Part shown: one piece after another, positions 48,701 through 53,116 of the stretch
Numbering within the stretch: position 1 is the first letter of the stretch
Layout: every line of letters begins with the position of its first letter
NCBI RefSeq assembly: GCF_029962835.1
Contig: NC_080590.1
Coordinates: 66,494,501 to 66,558,500, forward strand
Length of the DNA: 64,000 nucleotides
Origin: Magnolia sinica
Lineage: Eukaryota; Streptophyta; Magnoliopsida; Magnoliales; Magnoliaceae
Reading direction: 5' to 3'
Notes under the pieces: model-generated
The model's database searches: none
Told to the model about the DNA's origin: nothing
Seen by the model: only the letters and a program-made list of their open reading frames with translations
Made by a program: the position numbers and the translations under genes

Positions 48701-49107
48701 CCGCATTCAATGGAAATAACAGTCCAAAGATTGAAAATTAATGGATCTTCCAGTCAGGGAGATTTTTTGGAGCATTCCACATCCACTACAGGGTCCGCCC
48801 AGATCAACAAGAGGCTCACATGTACGGAATCCTGCATTGGTTTGTCATTGGCTTTTCTCTTGGTTTTTCATTTGCTGGGTATCTTGTTACTGGCCGACTG
48901 GCAGGGCATAACTCCTTGTCATAGACTAACATGACTCTATTGGATGTCCACAGCACTGGCACATGGATCCGGGTCTCCATATGGCTGTTAATTGGCATAT
49001 TTGTTTATTTATTCTATGGCCGGACACACAGCTCACTGACCGATATGGTTTACGTGCCCACTGCCCATGCCAATGAGATTTGTTGCTCTTCTGAATATAT
49101 CGCATAG
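5541..49107 (+). CDS. CAT2: cationic amino acid transporter, CAT2/3/4 clade (14 exons joined)
   Basis: A multi-membrane permease of the APC superfamily, CAT family (TC 2.A.3.3). Arabidopsis CAT2 and CAT4 are placed on the tonoplast, so vacuolar amino acid exchange is the likely role here; the substrate is inferred. Fourteen exons join with GT-AG introns and correct phase into 637 codons plus TAG, close to the usual 630-640. Visible features are an 11-Gln tract at residues 30-40, the TM1 glycine motif GSTIGAG (56-62), [26 protein letters not shown], the TM6 motif [22 protein letters not shown] and LAGMVSVGT. About 14 hydrophobic segments and a hydrophilic loop (about 424-490) complete the plan. 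The start is the first ATG in frame; the N-terminal MGF and RRKQVD resemble family members. No stop or frameshift was found despite 41.7 kb of intron. CAT2 versus CAT4 cannot be decided by eye. Confidence 0.93.
5942..6300. mobile_element. probable MITE in intron 1 (GTTTGGCA ends)
   Basis: CGTTTGGCAACTTGGATTTG on the left is mirrored by CCAAACTACCAAACG on the right. Internal copies of TGTTTGGCAA suggest more than one insertion. There is no clear target duplication. Confidence 0.4.
6569..6603. repeat. (CT)n microsatellite
   Basis: About 17 uninterrupted CT dinucleotides in intron 1. Confidence 0.95.
6604..7722. other. intron 1 sequence, no gene seen
   Basis: No coding similarity was recognised. 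A T-run lies at about 7330-7347. Phrases such as GTGTGGCCCACC resemble the fold-back repeats seen in intron 8. Confidence 0.4.
7723..7841. repeat. 53-bp tandem repeat, 2.2 copies
   Basis: Units at 7723-7775 and 7776-7828 are followed by a partial copy. Each begins CCA(C/T)GGGCA and ends TTAATCTATTAT. A diverged relative lies at about 7500-7555. Confidence 0.85.
8048..9085. mobile_element. possible TIR element hosting the MITE at 8118-8983
   Basis: TTTGTTTGGTGTGAATAC near 8050 and GAATCCAAACAACCCC near 9085 are rough inverted counterparts. The inserted MITE separates CCGCAAG from the following GTAAGTGACTTACA. The border assignment is weak. Confidence 0.3.
8118..8983 (+). mobile_element. hAT-like MITE, CAGTGTTCGAA family, copy 1
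   Basis: Ends are CAATGTTCGAAGTATC and AATTCGAACATTG. Flanks CCCGCAAG (8110-8117) and CCTGTAAG (8984-8991) match at 6 of 8, and both differences are C/T, consistent with a decayed 8-bp duplication. The interior is full of ATATCGATAT motifs and has no open frame. Close relatives are at 11509-12333, 43980-44787 and 60563-61375. Confidence 0.8.
9303..9695 (+). other. unrecognised 130-codon open frame in intron 1
   Basis: The open frame starts hydrophobic ([18 protein letters not shown]) and ends with a more protein-like stretch, [19 protein letters not shown] do not recognise the family. It has no splice context with the transporter and no neighbour suggesting a function. A fragment of a retrocopied host gene is possible, as is chance. 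Confidence 0.2.
9696..10954. other. intron 1 sequence, no feature recognised
   Basis: Moderately GC-mixed DNA with scattered short open frames on the plus strand. None could be assigned to a family. Confidence 0.4.
10955..11270. repeat. palindromic CG-rich repeat, copy 1
   Basis: Dense copies of the motif CATAACGGCCGTTATGG and its variants run through the block, with GCCATAACGGTCGTTATGG at one end and GGTGGCCGTTATGGCC at the other. It could fold extensively. It is probably a MITE of another family. Confidence 0.5.
11463..12516. repeat. palindromic CG-rich repeat, copy 2, split by a MITE
   Basis: ATGGTGGCCATAATGGG on the left and GGCCGTTATGTAACCG on the right belong to the same family as 10955-11270. 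The MITE at 11509-12333 is inserted within it. A (TA)n run lies at 12369-12391. Confidence 0.45.
11509..12333 (+). mobile_element. hAT-like MITE, CAGTGTTCGAA family, copy 2
   Basis: This 825-bp non-coding element has a perfect 8-bp target duplication, GGTGTAAC, at 11501-11508 and 12334-12341. Its ends TAGTGTTCGAAG and AATTCGAACACTG are inverted. It is the best-bordered member of the family in the window. Confidence 0.9.
12694..12754. repeat. (GA)n microsatellite
   Basis: About 30 uninterrupted GA dinucleotides in intron 1. Confidence 0.95.
12962..14305 (-). repeat. 3' LTR of gypsy element 1
   Basis: 1344 bp, TGATG...CATCA borders. Compared with the other LTR it has an extra segment of about 256 bp (about 13728-13983). 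Confidence 0.88.
14478..15146 (-). pseudogene. integrase C-terminal half and chromodomain start, gypsy element 1
   Basis: Two frames: 14919-15146 has [20 protein letters not shown], the end of the integrase core. 14478-14825 has the GPY/F-like domain ([20 protein letters not shown]), a short Pro-rich linker and [12 protein letters not shown], the start of a chromodomain. The rest of the chromodomain continues out of frame toward 14320. Confidence 0.8.
15085..15393 (-). pseudogene. pol fusion: pre-RT linker joined to integrase core, gypsy element 1
   Basis: [16 protein letters not shown], which normally precedes reverse transcriptase, is followed within about ten residues by the integrase phrase [20 protein letters not shown]. 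The reverse transcriptase, RNase H and zinc-binding integrase N-terminus are absent. Confidence 0.8.
15412..15855 (-). pseudogene. retropepsin-like protease, gypsy element 1, catalytic Asp lost
   Basis: The frame contains [32 protein letters not shown] and a Lys/Ser-rich tail, the layout of a Ty3/gypsy protease. Where the active site should read D-[ST]-G, the sequence reads V-G-S-G, consistent with one GAT to GGT change. Proteolysis is therefore unlikely. Confidence 0.75.
15910..16725 (-). CDS. gag core with CCHC zinc knuckle, gypsy element 1
   Basis: An open frame of 271 codons. The first half matches the Ty3/gypsy gag helical region ([37 protein letters not shown]). Near residues 185-200 lies the zinc knuckle [14 protein letters not shown], a complete C-X2-C-X4-H-X4-C. 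It would bind element RNA in virus-like particles. The N-terminal portion is in another frame, so this may start internally. An acidic C-terminal region leads to the protease. Confidence 0.85.
   Translation of the reverse strand: MTDARRVRFAKMKLVGQAKRFWATVECKNERSREPPIVHWVEMKVFKEKYLSFSYCLKLVEDWQSLRQGVMSVTKYIEKFKEYLTWCEVEEEPVLTLARFKMGLHSDIRRELLVKHIDTLEQMYQVVLEVEQYLRVPMGRQVESRDSSAKVNHTGTKPSTGNQFKPSSSLQSRFKDDKGKGVVGSTSHRSDVTRCFRCQVFGHFAHQCGTKEGTKGFFIDGQVEVLVPKSGDEEEEYVPEKSANDEEDGAHETATLAVVRCAFIQTKGTDN
16736..17101 (-). pseudogene. gag N-terminal part, gypsy element 1
   Basis: 121 codons from [12 protein letters not shown] to [12 protein letters not shown], typical of the region preceding the gag core. 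One extra T in a run at about 16733-16736 shifts the frame relative to the downstream gag frame, so gag is broken here. Confidence 0.7.
17494..17505 (-). other. primer-binding site (tRNA-Met type)
   Basis: Reads TGGTATCAGAGC on the minus strand, four bases inside the 5' LTR. Confidence 0.85.
17510..18576 (-). repeat. 5' LTR of gypsy element 1
   Basis: 1067 bp, adjoining the primer-binding site. It lacks about 256 bp present in the partner LTR. The junction carries the short shared word GACT, suggesting a microhomology deletion. Confidence 0.88.
18933..18971. repeat. (CTT)n followed by (TA)n microsatellite
   Basis: Six CTT units run into about nine TA units inside the hAT-like element. Confidence 0.9.
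19497..19918. other. 3' end of intron 1
   Basis: Contains CCACTTGATGAGTTGACC-type phrases of the fold-back repeat family and the polypyrimidine tract of the exon 2 acceptor. No gene. Confidence 0.4.
19919..20120 (+). CDS. CAT2: CAT exon 2 (residues 54-121)
   Basis: Acceptor TTATCAG, donor GTAATG. It encodes the TM1 glycine motif ([13 protein letters not shown]), then AREHSGP, TM2 and the signature [20 protein letters not shown]. The split glycine codons at both edges restore the frame. Confidence 0.95.
20121..21197. other. intron 2 of CAT, no element defined
   Basis: A 1077-bp intron with no coding similarity. Short ACATGTGCCAC-type words recur around 20520-20720 as a weak local repeat. Confidence 0.5.
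21198..21282 (+). CDS. CAT2: CAT exon 3 (residues 121-149)
   Basis: Acceptor TTTCCAG, donor GTACAA. It encodes [17 protein letters not shown] and [10 protein letters not shown], which form TM3 and the following loop. It ends in phase 0. Confidence 0.95.
21796..22528. mobile_element. TIR element in intron 3 (CAGTGTTTTAAA ends)
   Basis: Ends CAGTGTTTTAAATATC and GATGTTTAAAACATTG form inverted repeats. The interior carries GGCCGATATATCCC and CCGATATATCTCACC motifs and no open frame. The flanking 8-mers match poorly. Confidence 0.6.
22863..26983 (+). mobile_element. hAT-like element split by a LINE
   Basis: After the LINE, 25323 onward matches the CAGTGTTCGAA MITE family (ACTTTAGGAGATGTTAAAA). 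The far end reads ACATAGAACACTA. The short left piece CAGTATTGCACC lies before the LINE. Borders are tentative. Confidence 0.5.
22875..25312 (-). mobile_element. L1-type LINE, 5'-truncated, with target duplication
   Basis: The 10-bp duplication GTATTGCACC flanks it at 22865-22874 and 25313-25322. The T-rich run after 22875 is the complement of the 3' poly-A tail. Minus-strand fragments show reverse transcriptase ([20 protein letters not shown] at about 24900; the active-site region reads [11 protein letters not shown] where FADD is usual, about 24430), then [17 protein letters not shown] and the zf-RVT C-terminal part. Frames are broken by stops and shifts, so it is dead. The endonuclease is missing. 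Confidence 0.88.
26984..27734. other. 3' part of intron 3
   Basis: No gene or bordered element was recognised before the exon 4 acceptor. Confidence 0.4.
27735..27875 (+). CDS. CAT2: CAT exon 4 (residues 150-196)
   Basis: Acceptor TGTTTCAG, donor GTATGT. It encodes the lumenal loop [20 protein letters not shown] and the membrane segment ending LLCVGIKE. A short AAATGC repeat follows the donor. Confidence 0.95.
28288..28406 (+). CDS. CAT2: CAT exon 5 (residues 197-236)
   Basis: Acceptor TTGTACAG, donor GTAATT. It encodes [20 protein letters not shown] and [17 protein letters not shown]. Phase 2 is closed by exon 6. Confidence 0.95.
28497..28593 (+). CDS. CAT2: CAT exon 6 (residues 236-268)
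   Basis: Follows a 90-bp intron. It encodes [19 protein letters not shown] and the conserved TM6 motif [13 protein letters not shown]. Donor GTATTA. Confidence 0.95.
28594..29090. other. intron 6 of CAT
   Basis: 497 bp; contains a GTGGCCCACCTGATGAATGG phrase related to the fold-back repeats and nothing else recognised. Confidence 0.4.
29091..29263 (+). CDS. CAT2: CAT exon 7 (residues 269-326)
   Basis: Acceptor TCTACACAG, donor GTAAGT. It encodes [16 protein letters not shown], a membrane segment, then [18 protein letters not shown]. Confidence 0.95.
29387..29453 (+). CDS. CAT2: CAT exon 8 (residues 326-348)
   Basis: Acceptor ATTATAG, donor GTAAAT. It encodes [20 protein letters not shown] followed by PQ. 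The next intron is 12.9 kb. Confidence 0.93.
30432..30885. repeat. fold-back repeat 1
   Basis: Left arm CTAGGTGGGGCCCACTGTGA is mirrored near 30865 by TCACAGTGGGCCCCACCTAG. Pairing continues through CTCATTTTAGGACATG, GAGGTGGATCCAAAACTCA and GTTTCAACG. The arms are close to 200 bp with few mismatches. Confidence 0.85.
30975..31371. repeat. fold-back repeat 2
   Basis: TAGGGCCCACTAGGAAATAT with AAGTGGACCACACCAT on the left pairs with GTGGTGTGGTCCACCT and CACCATATTATGTCGAGG on the right. It is more diverged than block 1. Confidence 0.65.
31458..31730. repeat. fold-back repeat 3
   Basis: GTGGGCTCCACACTAATG and CAAGTGGACCACACCA on the left pair with TGTGGTCCACTTGAT and GATGGGACCCACACAA on the right. 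Confidence 0.7.
31854..32250. repeat. fold-back repeat 4
   Basis: GCAGGGCCCACTTTAATG and ATCAAGTGGACCATACC on the left pair imperfectly with GGCATGATCCACTAGAT and GGACAGTGTGGATATACATG on the right. Confidence 0.6.
32825..33235 (-). pseudogene. LINE-type RNase H (RVT_3) relic
   Basis: On the minus strand, a frame near 33200 contains the RNase H opening with NVDG and VFRDDK. 32825-33082 continues with [27 protein letters not shown] and NIVQNIKP. This is the plant LINE RNase H-like domain. The two parts are in different frames. Confidence 0.6.
33236..34172. other. intron 8 sequence, possible LINE remnant
   Basis: The minus strand near 33600-33700 has weak resemblance to the LINE region upstream of RNase H. 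Not secure. The rest is featureless. Confidence 0.3.
36070..36202 (+). repeat. possible retroposon 3' end with poly-A
   Basis: GGGCTTTTGCCCTTGGTTGG and a short tail precede a run of 13 A. It looks like a LINE or SINE 3' end. The 5' part is not recognised. Confidence 0.35.
36265..37451 (-). repeat. 3' LTR of gypsy element 2
   Basis: 1187 bp, TGATGCAGG...CCCCATCA borders. A run of 14 G at 37414-37427 is not in the partner LTR. Confidence 0.9.
37301..37876 (-). pseudogene. chromodomain with expanded Pro-rich linker, gypsy element 2
   Basis: After a linker of about four 14-residue units of the form [14 protein letters not shown] comes a chromodomain: [37 protein letters not shown]. Chromodomains of this class direct integration to particular chromatin. 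The frame runs on into the LTR. Confidence 0.8.
37979..38233 (-). pseudogene. integrase C-terminal (GPY/F-like) fragment, gypsy element 2
   Basis: Contains [40 protein letters not shown] and AGLFKIIK. The integrase core upstream is decayed. Confidence 0.75.
38354..38695 (-). pseudogene. gag-pol junction fragment, gypsy element 2
   Basis: A gag N-terminal remnant ([14 protein letters not shown]) runs directly into [15 protein letters not shown]. The gag core, zinc knuckle, protease and reverse transcriptase are deleted. Confidence 0.75.
38980..39380. repeat. A-rich degenerate repeat near the primer-binding site
   Basis: The phrase TAGGAAAGTTTCTAAAAA recurs about ten times with changes. It lies in the leader of gypsy element 2 and is absent from element 1. 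Confidence 0.7.
39535..40716 (-). repeat. 5' LTR of gypsy element 2
   Basis: 1182 bp, adjoining the primer-binding site; nearly collinear with 36265-37451. Confidence 0.9.
40900..41890 (-). mobile_element. 5'-truncated L1-type LINE, C-terminal part
   Basis: A run of 15 T at 40900-40914 is the complement of the poly-A tail. The minus strand encodes the region after reverse transcriptase and the zf-RVT domain: [50 protein letters not shown] and NCCEMCRG. One frame of 149 codons stays open. The 5' part is missing. Confidence 0.8.
41891..42354. other. 3' end of intron 8
   Basis: No element recognised; ends in the exon 9 acceptor tract. Confidence 0.4.
42355..42513 (+). CDS. CAT2: CAT exon 9 (residues 349-401)
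   Basis: Acceptor TTTTCTCAG, donor GTAAGT. It encodes [20 protein letters not shown], the loop before the next membrane segment, and [11 protein letters not shown]. Confidence 0.95.
42514..43056. other. intron 9 of CAT
   Basis: 543 bp without a recognised element. Confidence 0.45.
43057..43315 (+). CDS. CAT2: CAT exon 10 (residues 402-488)
   Basis: Acceptor TGCGCAG, donor GTACGG. It encodes [20 protein letters not shown], the [20 protein letters not shown] motif, and then an acidic, poorly conserved hydrophilic loop. Confidence 0.93.
43980..44787 (+). mobile_element. hAT-like MITE, CAGTGTTCGAA family, copy 3, inside a TRIM LTR
   Basis: 808 bp with 8-bp flanks GGTGTACC and GGTATACC (one mismatch). 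Ends CAGTGTTCGAAGCATC and TTCAAACACTG. It interrupts the first LTR of the TRIM, so it is younger. Confidence 0.88.
45580..45832 (+). mobile_element. short 5'-truncated LINE inside the other TRIM LTR
   Basis: Flanks GATACACCATTATTTCC (45563-45579) and GATACACCACTATTTCC (45833-45849) are a 17-bp duplication with one mismatch. The insert encodes a LINE C-terminal tail ([17 protein letters not shown], then [10 protein letters not shown] and a stop) and ends in a run of about 12 A. Confidence 0.88.
45960..45985. repeat. (TTAT)n microsatellite before the exon 11 acceptor
   Basis: About six TTAT units ending 15 bases upstream of exon 11. They form part of the acceptor's pyrimidine-rich region. Confidence 0.9.
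46001..46109 (+). CDS. CAT2: CAT exon 11 (residues 488-524)
   Basis: Acceptor GATGCTGCAG, donor GTGAGT. It encodes [20 protein letters not shown] and the start of a membrane segment. A TTAT microsatellite and the end of a TRIM element lie within 60 bases upstream. Confidence 0.9.
46391..47035. mobile_element. hAT-like MITE in intron 11 with a nested MITE
   Basis: Ends TAGGGTTGGCAATTGGC and GCCAATTGCCACCCCT are inverted repeats. Flanks AATGCAAG and AATGCCAAG differ by one base insertion. The interior is rich in GGCTGGGC and GGCCCAGGCC. A related element sits inside at 46848-46979. Confidence 0.8.
46848..46979. mobile_element. 132-bp MITE nested in another MITE
   Basis: Perfect 8-bp duplication CCTACAGA (46840-46847, 46980-46987). 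Ends TAGGGCTGTCAATGGG and CCCATCGACACCCCTA are inverted. It belongs to the same superfamily as its host. Confidence 0.88.
47355..47467 (+). CDS. CAT2: CAT exon 12 (residues 524-562)
   Basis: Acceptor CAATTCAG, donor GTATAA. It encodes [20 protein letters not shown] and the conserved [14 protein letters not shown]. Confidence 0.95.
47644..47701 (+). repeat. minimal poly-A insertion flanked by 17-bp repeats
   Basis: GATCAAGAGAAAATTGA (47644-47660) and GACCAAGAGAAAATTGA (47685-47701) flank CTCTCTC-like bases and about 16 A. It looks like an extremely truncated LINE or SINE insertion in intron 12. Confidence 0.6.
47964..48300. mobile_element. hAT-like MITE in intron 12
   Basis: Ends TAGGGGTGCAAGTTGGC and CAAGTTGCAGCCCTAG are inverted. 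Flanks TAGCATAT (47956-47963) and CAGCATAT (48301-48308) match at 7 of 8. It ends 83 bases upstream of exon 13. Confidence 0.82.
48384..48459 (+). CDS. CAT2: CAT exon 13 (residues 562-587)
   Basis: Acceptor TTTGTGCAG, donor GTGAGT. It encodes [20 protein letters not shown], the penultimate membrane segment. Confidence 0.95.
48460..48953. other. intron 13 of CAT
   Basis: 494 bp; contains a short (GAA)n run near 48675. No element recognised. Confidence 0.45.
48954..49107 (+). CDS. CAT2: CAT exon 14 (residues 587-637, stop)
   Basis: Acceptor GTCCACAG. It encodes [40 protein letters not shown] and a short tail ending in TAG at 49105-49107. The TAHA motif near the C-terminus is typical of the clade. 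Confidence 0.95.
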
Positions 49108-49230
49108 AAGGATAGACCCTCCACAAGGAGGATTTCAGACCTCAAATAGTCTCTTGTTGTATGATTGTATAATGCATTTGTTGATTGAATAGTTTGCTGG
49201 TCTTATATTAAAAAGGACATTGTATCAGCA
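49108..49230 (+). other. likely 3' UTR of CAT
   Basis: AT-rich sequence after the stop, with TATAATG and ATTGAATAG words but no perfect AATAAA. The polyadenylation site cannot be fixed. Confidence 0.35.
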
Positions 49231-50925
49231 GATTGTTTTTGTACAGTCATATACAATGGGTGTGTAATACTTTTTCAGTAACTCTGTAAGATGATGTAAA
49301 TAGCTTGCAGATTTCTTAAATAGAGAACAGGCCCATGTATCAACTGTTTTGATCATGGAATCCTGCTGTGGCCCTTTTGTTCTAGGTTGACTGCAAAAAT
49401 AATCAGCCATTGCCAATATACCCGAGTCACCTTCCCTCAAAGCCACAACCACAAACAATCTCTTCCTACTCTTCAACGGCTAAATCATAAGGTGGGTCCC
49501 GTTGTGCATGGAGCTAGAAAGGCTTGGCCCTTGCCCTAGCTAAACGGATGAAAACGGCAAAAGATGGAGGGTCATGAAAGATTAGCTAAGCAAGAAAATT
49601 TTGTAGTATCACTGGTCCCTTTGTATAAATGGTTTAGATGTGGGTCTAAAAGTGCTTTTAAACTAGAGGTGTACATTGTCTGGTCTCTTTAACCCATTGT
49701 GAACAATATGGATGACATGTCTACTCTATACATGCATCCATCCTAGCTGATTATGAAGACCGTTCGCGTGTGTATCTTTCTAATTGTGATCAATTAAAAA
49801 ATGGGCCATGACTGTCCAGATTGTTCACAGTGTAATCCAAACGATTGAATTGTTCAGCCTAATGCTGTACAAACCATCACCTGAAATTCCTTCAACTAGA
49901 AAGATACTAGCCACCAACATTGAACTCTGTCAAGTTTCTTTGCATGCCACAAATGCAAAAAAAAATAATAATAATAATAATAATAATTAATTAATTAATT
50001 AAAATTAAAATTTTGGGGCACCATCCGTCTGGAGGTGGAGCAACAAGCCCATGGTATGGTCTGGATCACTGAACCATGGGCCCCACTTTTACCAACTGAA
50101 AACCCAAGTATCATCCCATACTCGTAAACATTCACACACAAGCACAATGCATGATGTCCAGACAACTTTCATTTTCTGTTTTCTTATTTCTTTATTGATG
50201 GGATCTTTCATAAGAAAGCTGTTGATTACGCTCCAACTGACCATTGCAAACGGTGGGCCCCACCATGATGACCATCTGGTGCAATAAATAATCAGGTGAG
50301 TTTGTAAATCGAATGAAAGACTCTCAGCAGAGAGCTGATTTAAAACCGTCCCTTGTTTACCGAGTGGCCTCTGCCTAACAGAGTACCAATACAATCGACG
50401 TTTAAAATCAGACCTGCCCAGATTATGATTCAATGTACATGTATGGCCTCTGACTGATAAGTGGACCAGCCTTCTCCTCATGGTGTGGCCCACCTTTGAA
50501 TGGGGCCGAGCTATAGATCACATTGTTAGAATCATTAAACCAAAATGCTATTTTGGAATCGTAAGCAATACAAAGTGGGATTTATCTTGTAGATGTTTGA
50601 ATATGATGATTAGAGCCATTTTATTTCTCCACTTAATCTTGGTTGTCCATTTTCCATGCAACCTATTGGTGGGATGTTTACACCATGGCTTGCTCTTAGT
50701 TGTATGAATGAATGGTTTTGATTGATGATAGGTCACCCCCATAATGTGCCAAAATCTCATAATAATATCACATTAATATAATTTAGTGTATTCCTTGAAA
50801 TATTATGATAAGATTTTCAAAACCTCTGCAATATTCATCACACTGATTGTGCAAAAGGCTAACGAAAAGACCGTTATCTATCAGTATATGGTTTAAAAAA
50901 AAAAAAAAGCTAAGTTGGTAGCTTT
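49231..50925. other. downstream intergenic DNA
   Basis: No gene recognised. An (AAT)n run at about 49966-49987 is followed by (TTAA)n to about 50005. Confidence 0.45.
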
Positions 50926-51938
50926 CAGTGTTTTAAATAGCATGATAGTGTAGTGTTTAGCCCTCTATGGCATGTAGTGTAGTGTTTTAAATAGCATGAT
51001 AGTGTAGTGTTTAGCTCTCTATGGCATGTAGTGTAGGCTACATATACATGTAAAGTAAGCTATATAATACTAATATTTTTTAATTAAAATAATAAGATAA
51101 TATAATAAATGGTAAAATAAGTAATTTAAAAAAAAAAAAAAAAAAAGCAACAACAAAAAGCGTTCCATAGAAGTAAAAGTACAGCCACCCAAAGAGCGTT
51201 TGCATGCCATGCCATACACACCGCAACAAGGCCCATGCAGACAAGTGTTCCATAACAATCTTATCCTACAACATTCTGTAGGAACCAGCCTCCTAAGAAA
51301 AAGAACAACAAAAATTGAAAAATCCAAAAAGAAACCATATATCTTCATCCGAAATGAGAAAGAACCTGCTAAGAGATATCAAGGGATAAGAACATTTCTC
51401 TGTTAAGCTGAAGGAGCGATTCAATCAACCCAAAAACTGAATTTTTAAGCTTCACAGCTGTACAGACGTGAAAAGGGGAAATTTTGATTCCCCCCTTTCA
51501 TTTGGGTTCCAATGCTCTTGAAAATACTGCAAAAGGACTTCTAGTAGGGTGGAATGATTGGCCAAAAACCTTCTCTCCAATGACTTCGTGGATTTCTAGA
51601 ATTGAACTGGGGTTTTAGGGGCCATAGGTGAAGTGCGGTAAGGGGCAGGACTTTACAGTCGTAAGTCTTTTCTTTTATAAAAGCTAGGCTTTTGTGTTTA
51701 TTCTACACTATTTAAATATGCTTATGACTCTTCAGCTGCATGCTTGTCATGCTTGTACATTTGAAATCTTAAAATTTTTGGAGCTTCAACTGTTGCATAC
51801 ACTACATACGCTATACGTGACATGCTGCACAGTGTACACTACACTACAAACAGCGTCACAACATGAGACTTGCACAATATGGTTGTGCTACACAGCACCG
51901 TCTACTGCTACACTGCAAGCGCTATTCAGACACCGCTG
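50926..51938. mobile_element. probable TIR element downstream of CAT
   Basis: The left end GTGTTTTAAATAGCATGATA with GTGTAG resembles the complement of the right end CTACACTGCAAGCGCTATTC with AGACAC. No transposase frame and no convincing target duplication. Confidence 0.45.
50927..51034. repeat. 54-bp tandem duplication
   Basis: Units 50927-50980 and 50981-51034 both begin AGTGTTTTAAATAGCATGAT. They differ at one position (CCCTCT versus CTCTCT). Confidence 0.92.
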
Positions 51939-53116
51939 GGTTTTAATCAAATAGAAATACATTTAAAGGGAAAGGTAAAAAAAAAAACTGAAATAGATGG
52001 GTCTTTTTTTCTTTTCTTGTCTTTTTCTTTAAGTGTTATTACCAACCAGAAGGCTGTGTCCATGGCCATCAAACATCCAATAGCCCAGGCCAAACGGAAT
52101 CAGTCCTTTTCTTTTTATCAATTACAAACTGCCAAAATTACGTGTATTACAATGATGCTGTCAGAAACAAGATTAACGTGGGAAGATTTTCTAGAATCAA
52201 GGTGAACGTCCCGCCAAGCAAGAAAATGAAACCAAAGGCTAACAATATCTTTCCGATATACATGAAACTGATATTTGATCGCAGCCCACTAATGGTTTTT
52301 CCTTTGGGATGAACACTTGCTGATTTCTACAACCATCACAAGAAAGCCTGATCATTATAAGGAAAATTTCCAACACAAAACCAAAAGATTGCATGTTAAA
52401 AAGGTCTACAGAAGATGCATTACCAAGATGGAATCATCAGTATTCCAGGAGAACAAATAAATGAAATACAAGAGACGAGCCCCTTACAAGTACATGGACA
52501 TTTACTCCCAACCCCATTGCACTTCGAGAGGAATTACAGACTTCATCAGTCAATGTCTCTGTATATTCAGATGAAACCCATATTTGAAGACCCAAATGTT
52601 TTCTGGTTTAACTATTTTCATTCAATATGGGCTGCTGCTGTATTTTAACCAAACTATCTATTTGTAGGTCATTGGTTGGATCTCTCAAAGTGGGAGATTT
52701 TTTAGCATCCTCAATCAATAGTGGAGCCCAGCCAATCAACAGTTCTGGTAACTAGTAGCAGCAGGGAGATCGAAGGGCATCCTAGTAATTTGGAATTCAC
52801 AGATTTGTTGAAGATGGAGGTAACGGAAGAATCATAGTCACTTTCAGTGAAGTTCTAGTCGAGGCAGCAGTTTGTTAGGGCATATTAGCAGTGTACAGCC
52901 CTAACAATCTGGGGCAGCGGCTGGAACTCTGGGCGGAGTTGGACAATATTGAAGGGTAAAGGAAATTTTAGATGGTTGCATTCTGGTATGAACATGTTCT
53001 CCACAGCTTGCAAGAAGAAACCAAACAGCAGACAAATTATGCAGATAACAGCAAGTAAATATTTGAGGTGCATGAATTCTGGAAACCTATAGAGACTTAC
53101 AAAACAGTATTGTAAC
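51939..53116. other. intergenic DNA, no gene assigned
   Basis: An 80-codon minus-strand frame at 52885-53127 has a hydrophobic segment (YLLAVICIICLLFGFF), but no family or splice context supports it. Confidence 0.35.
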
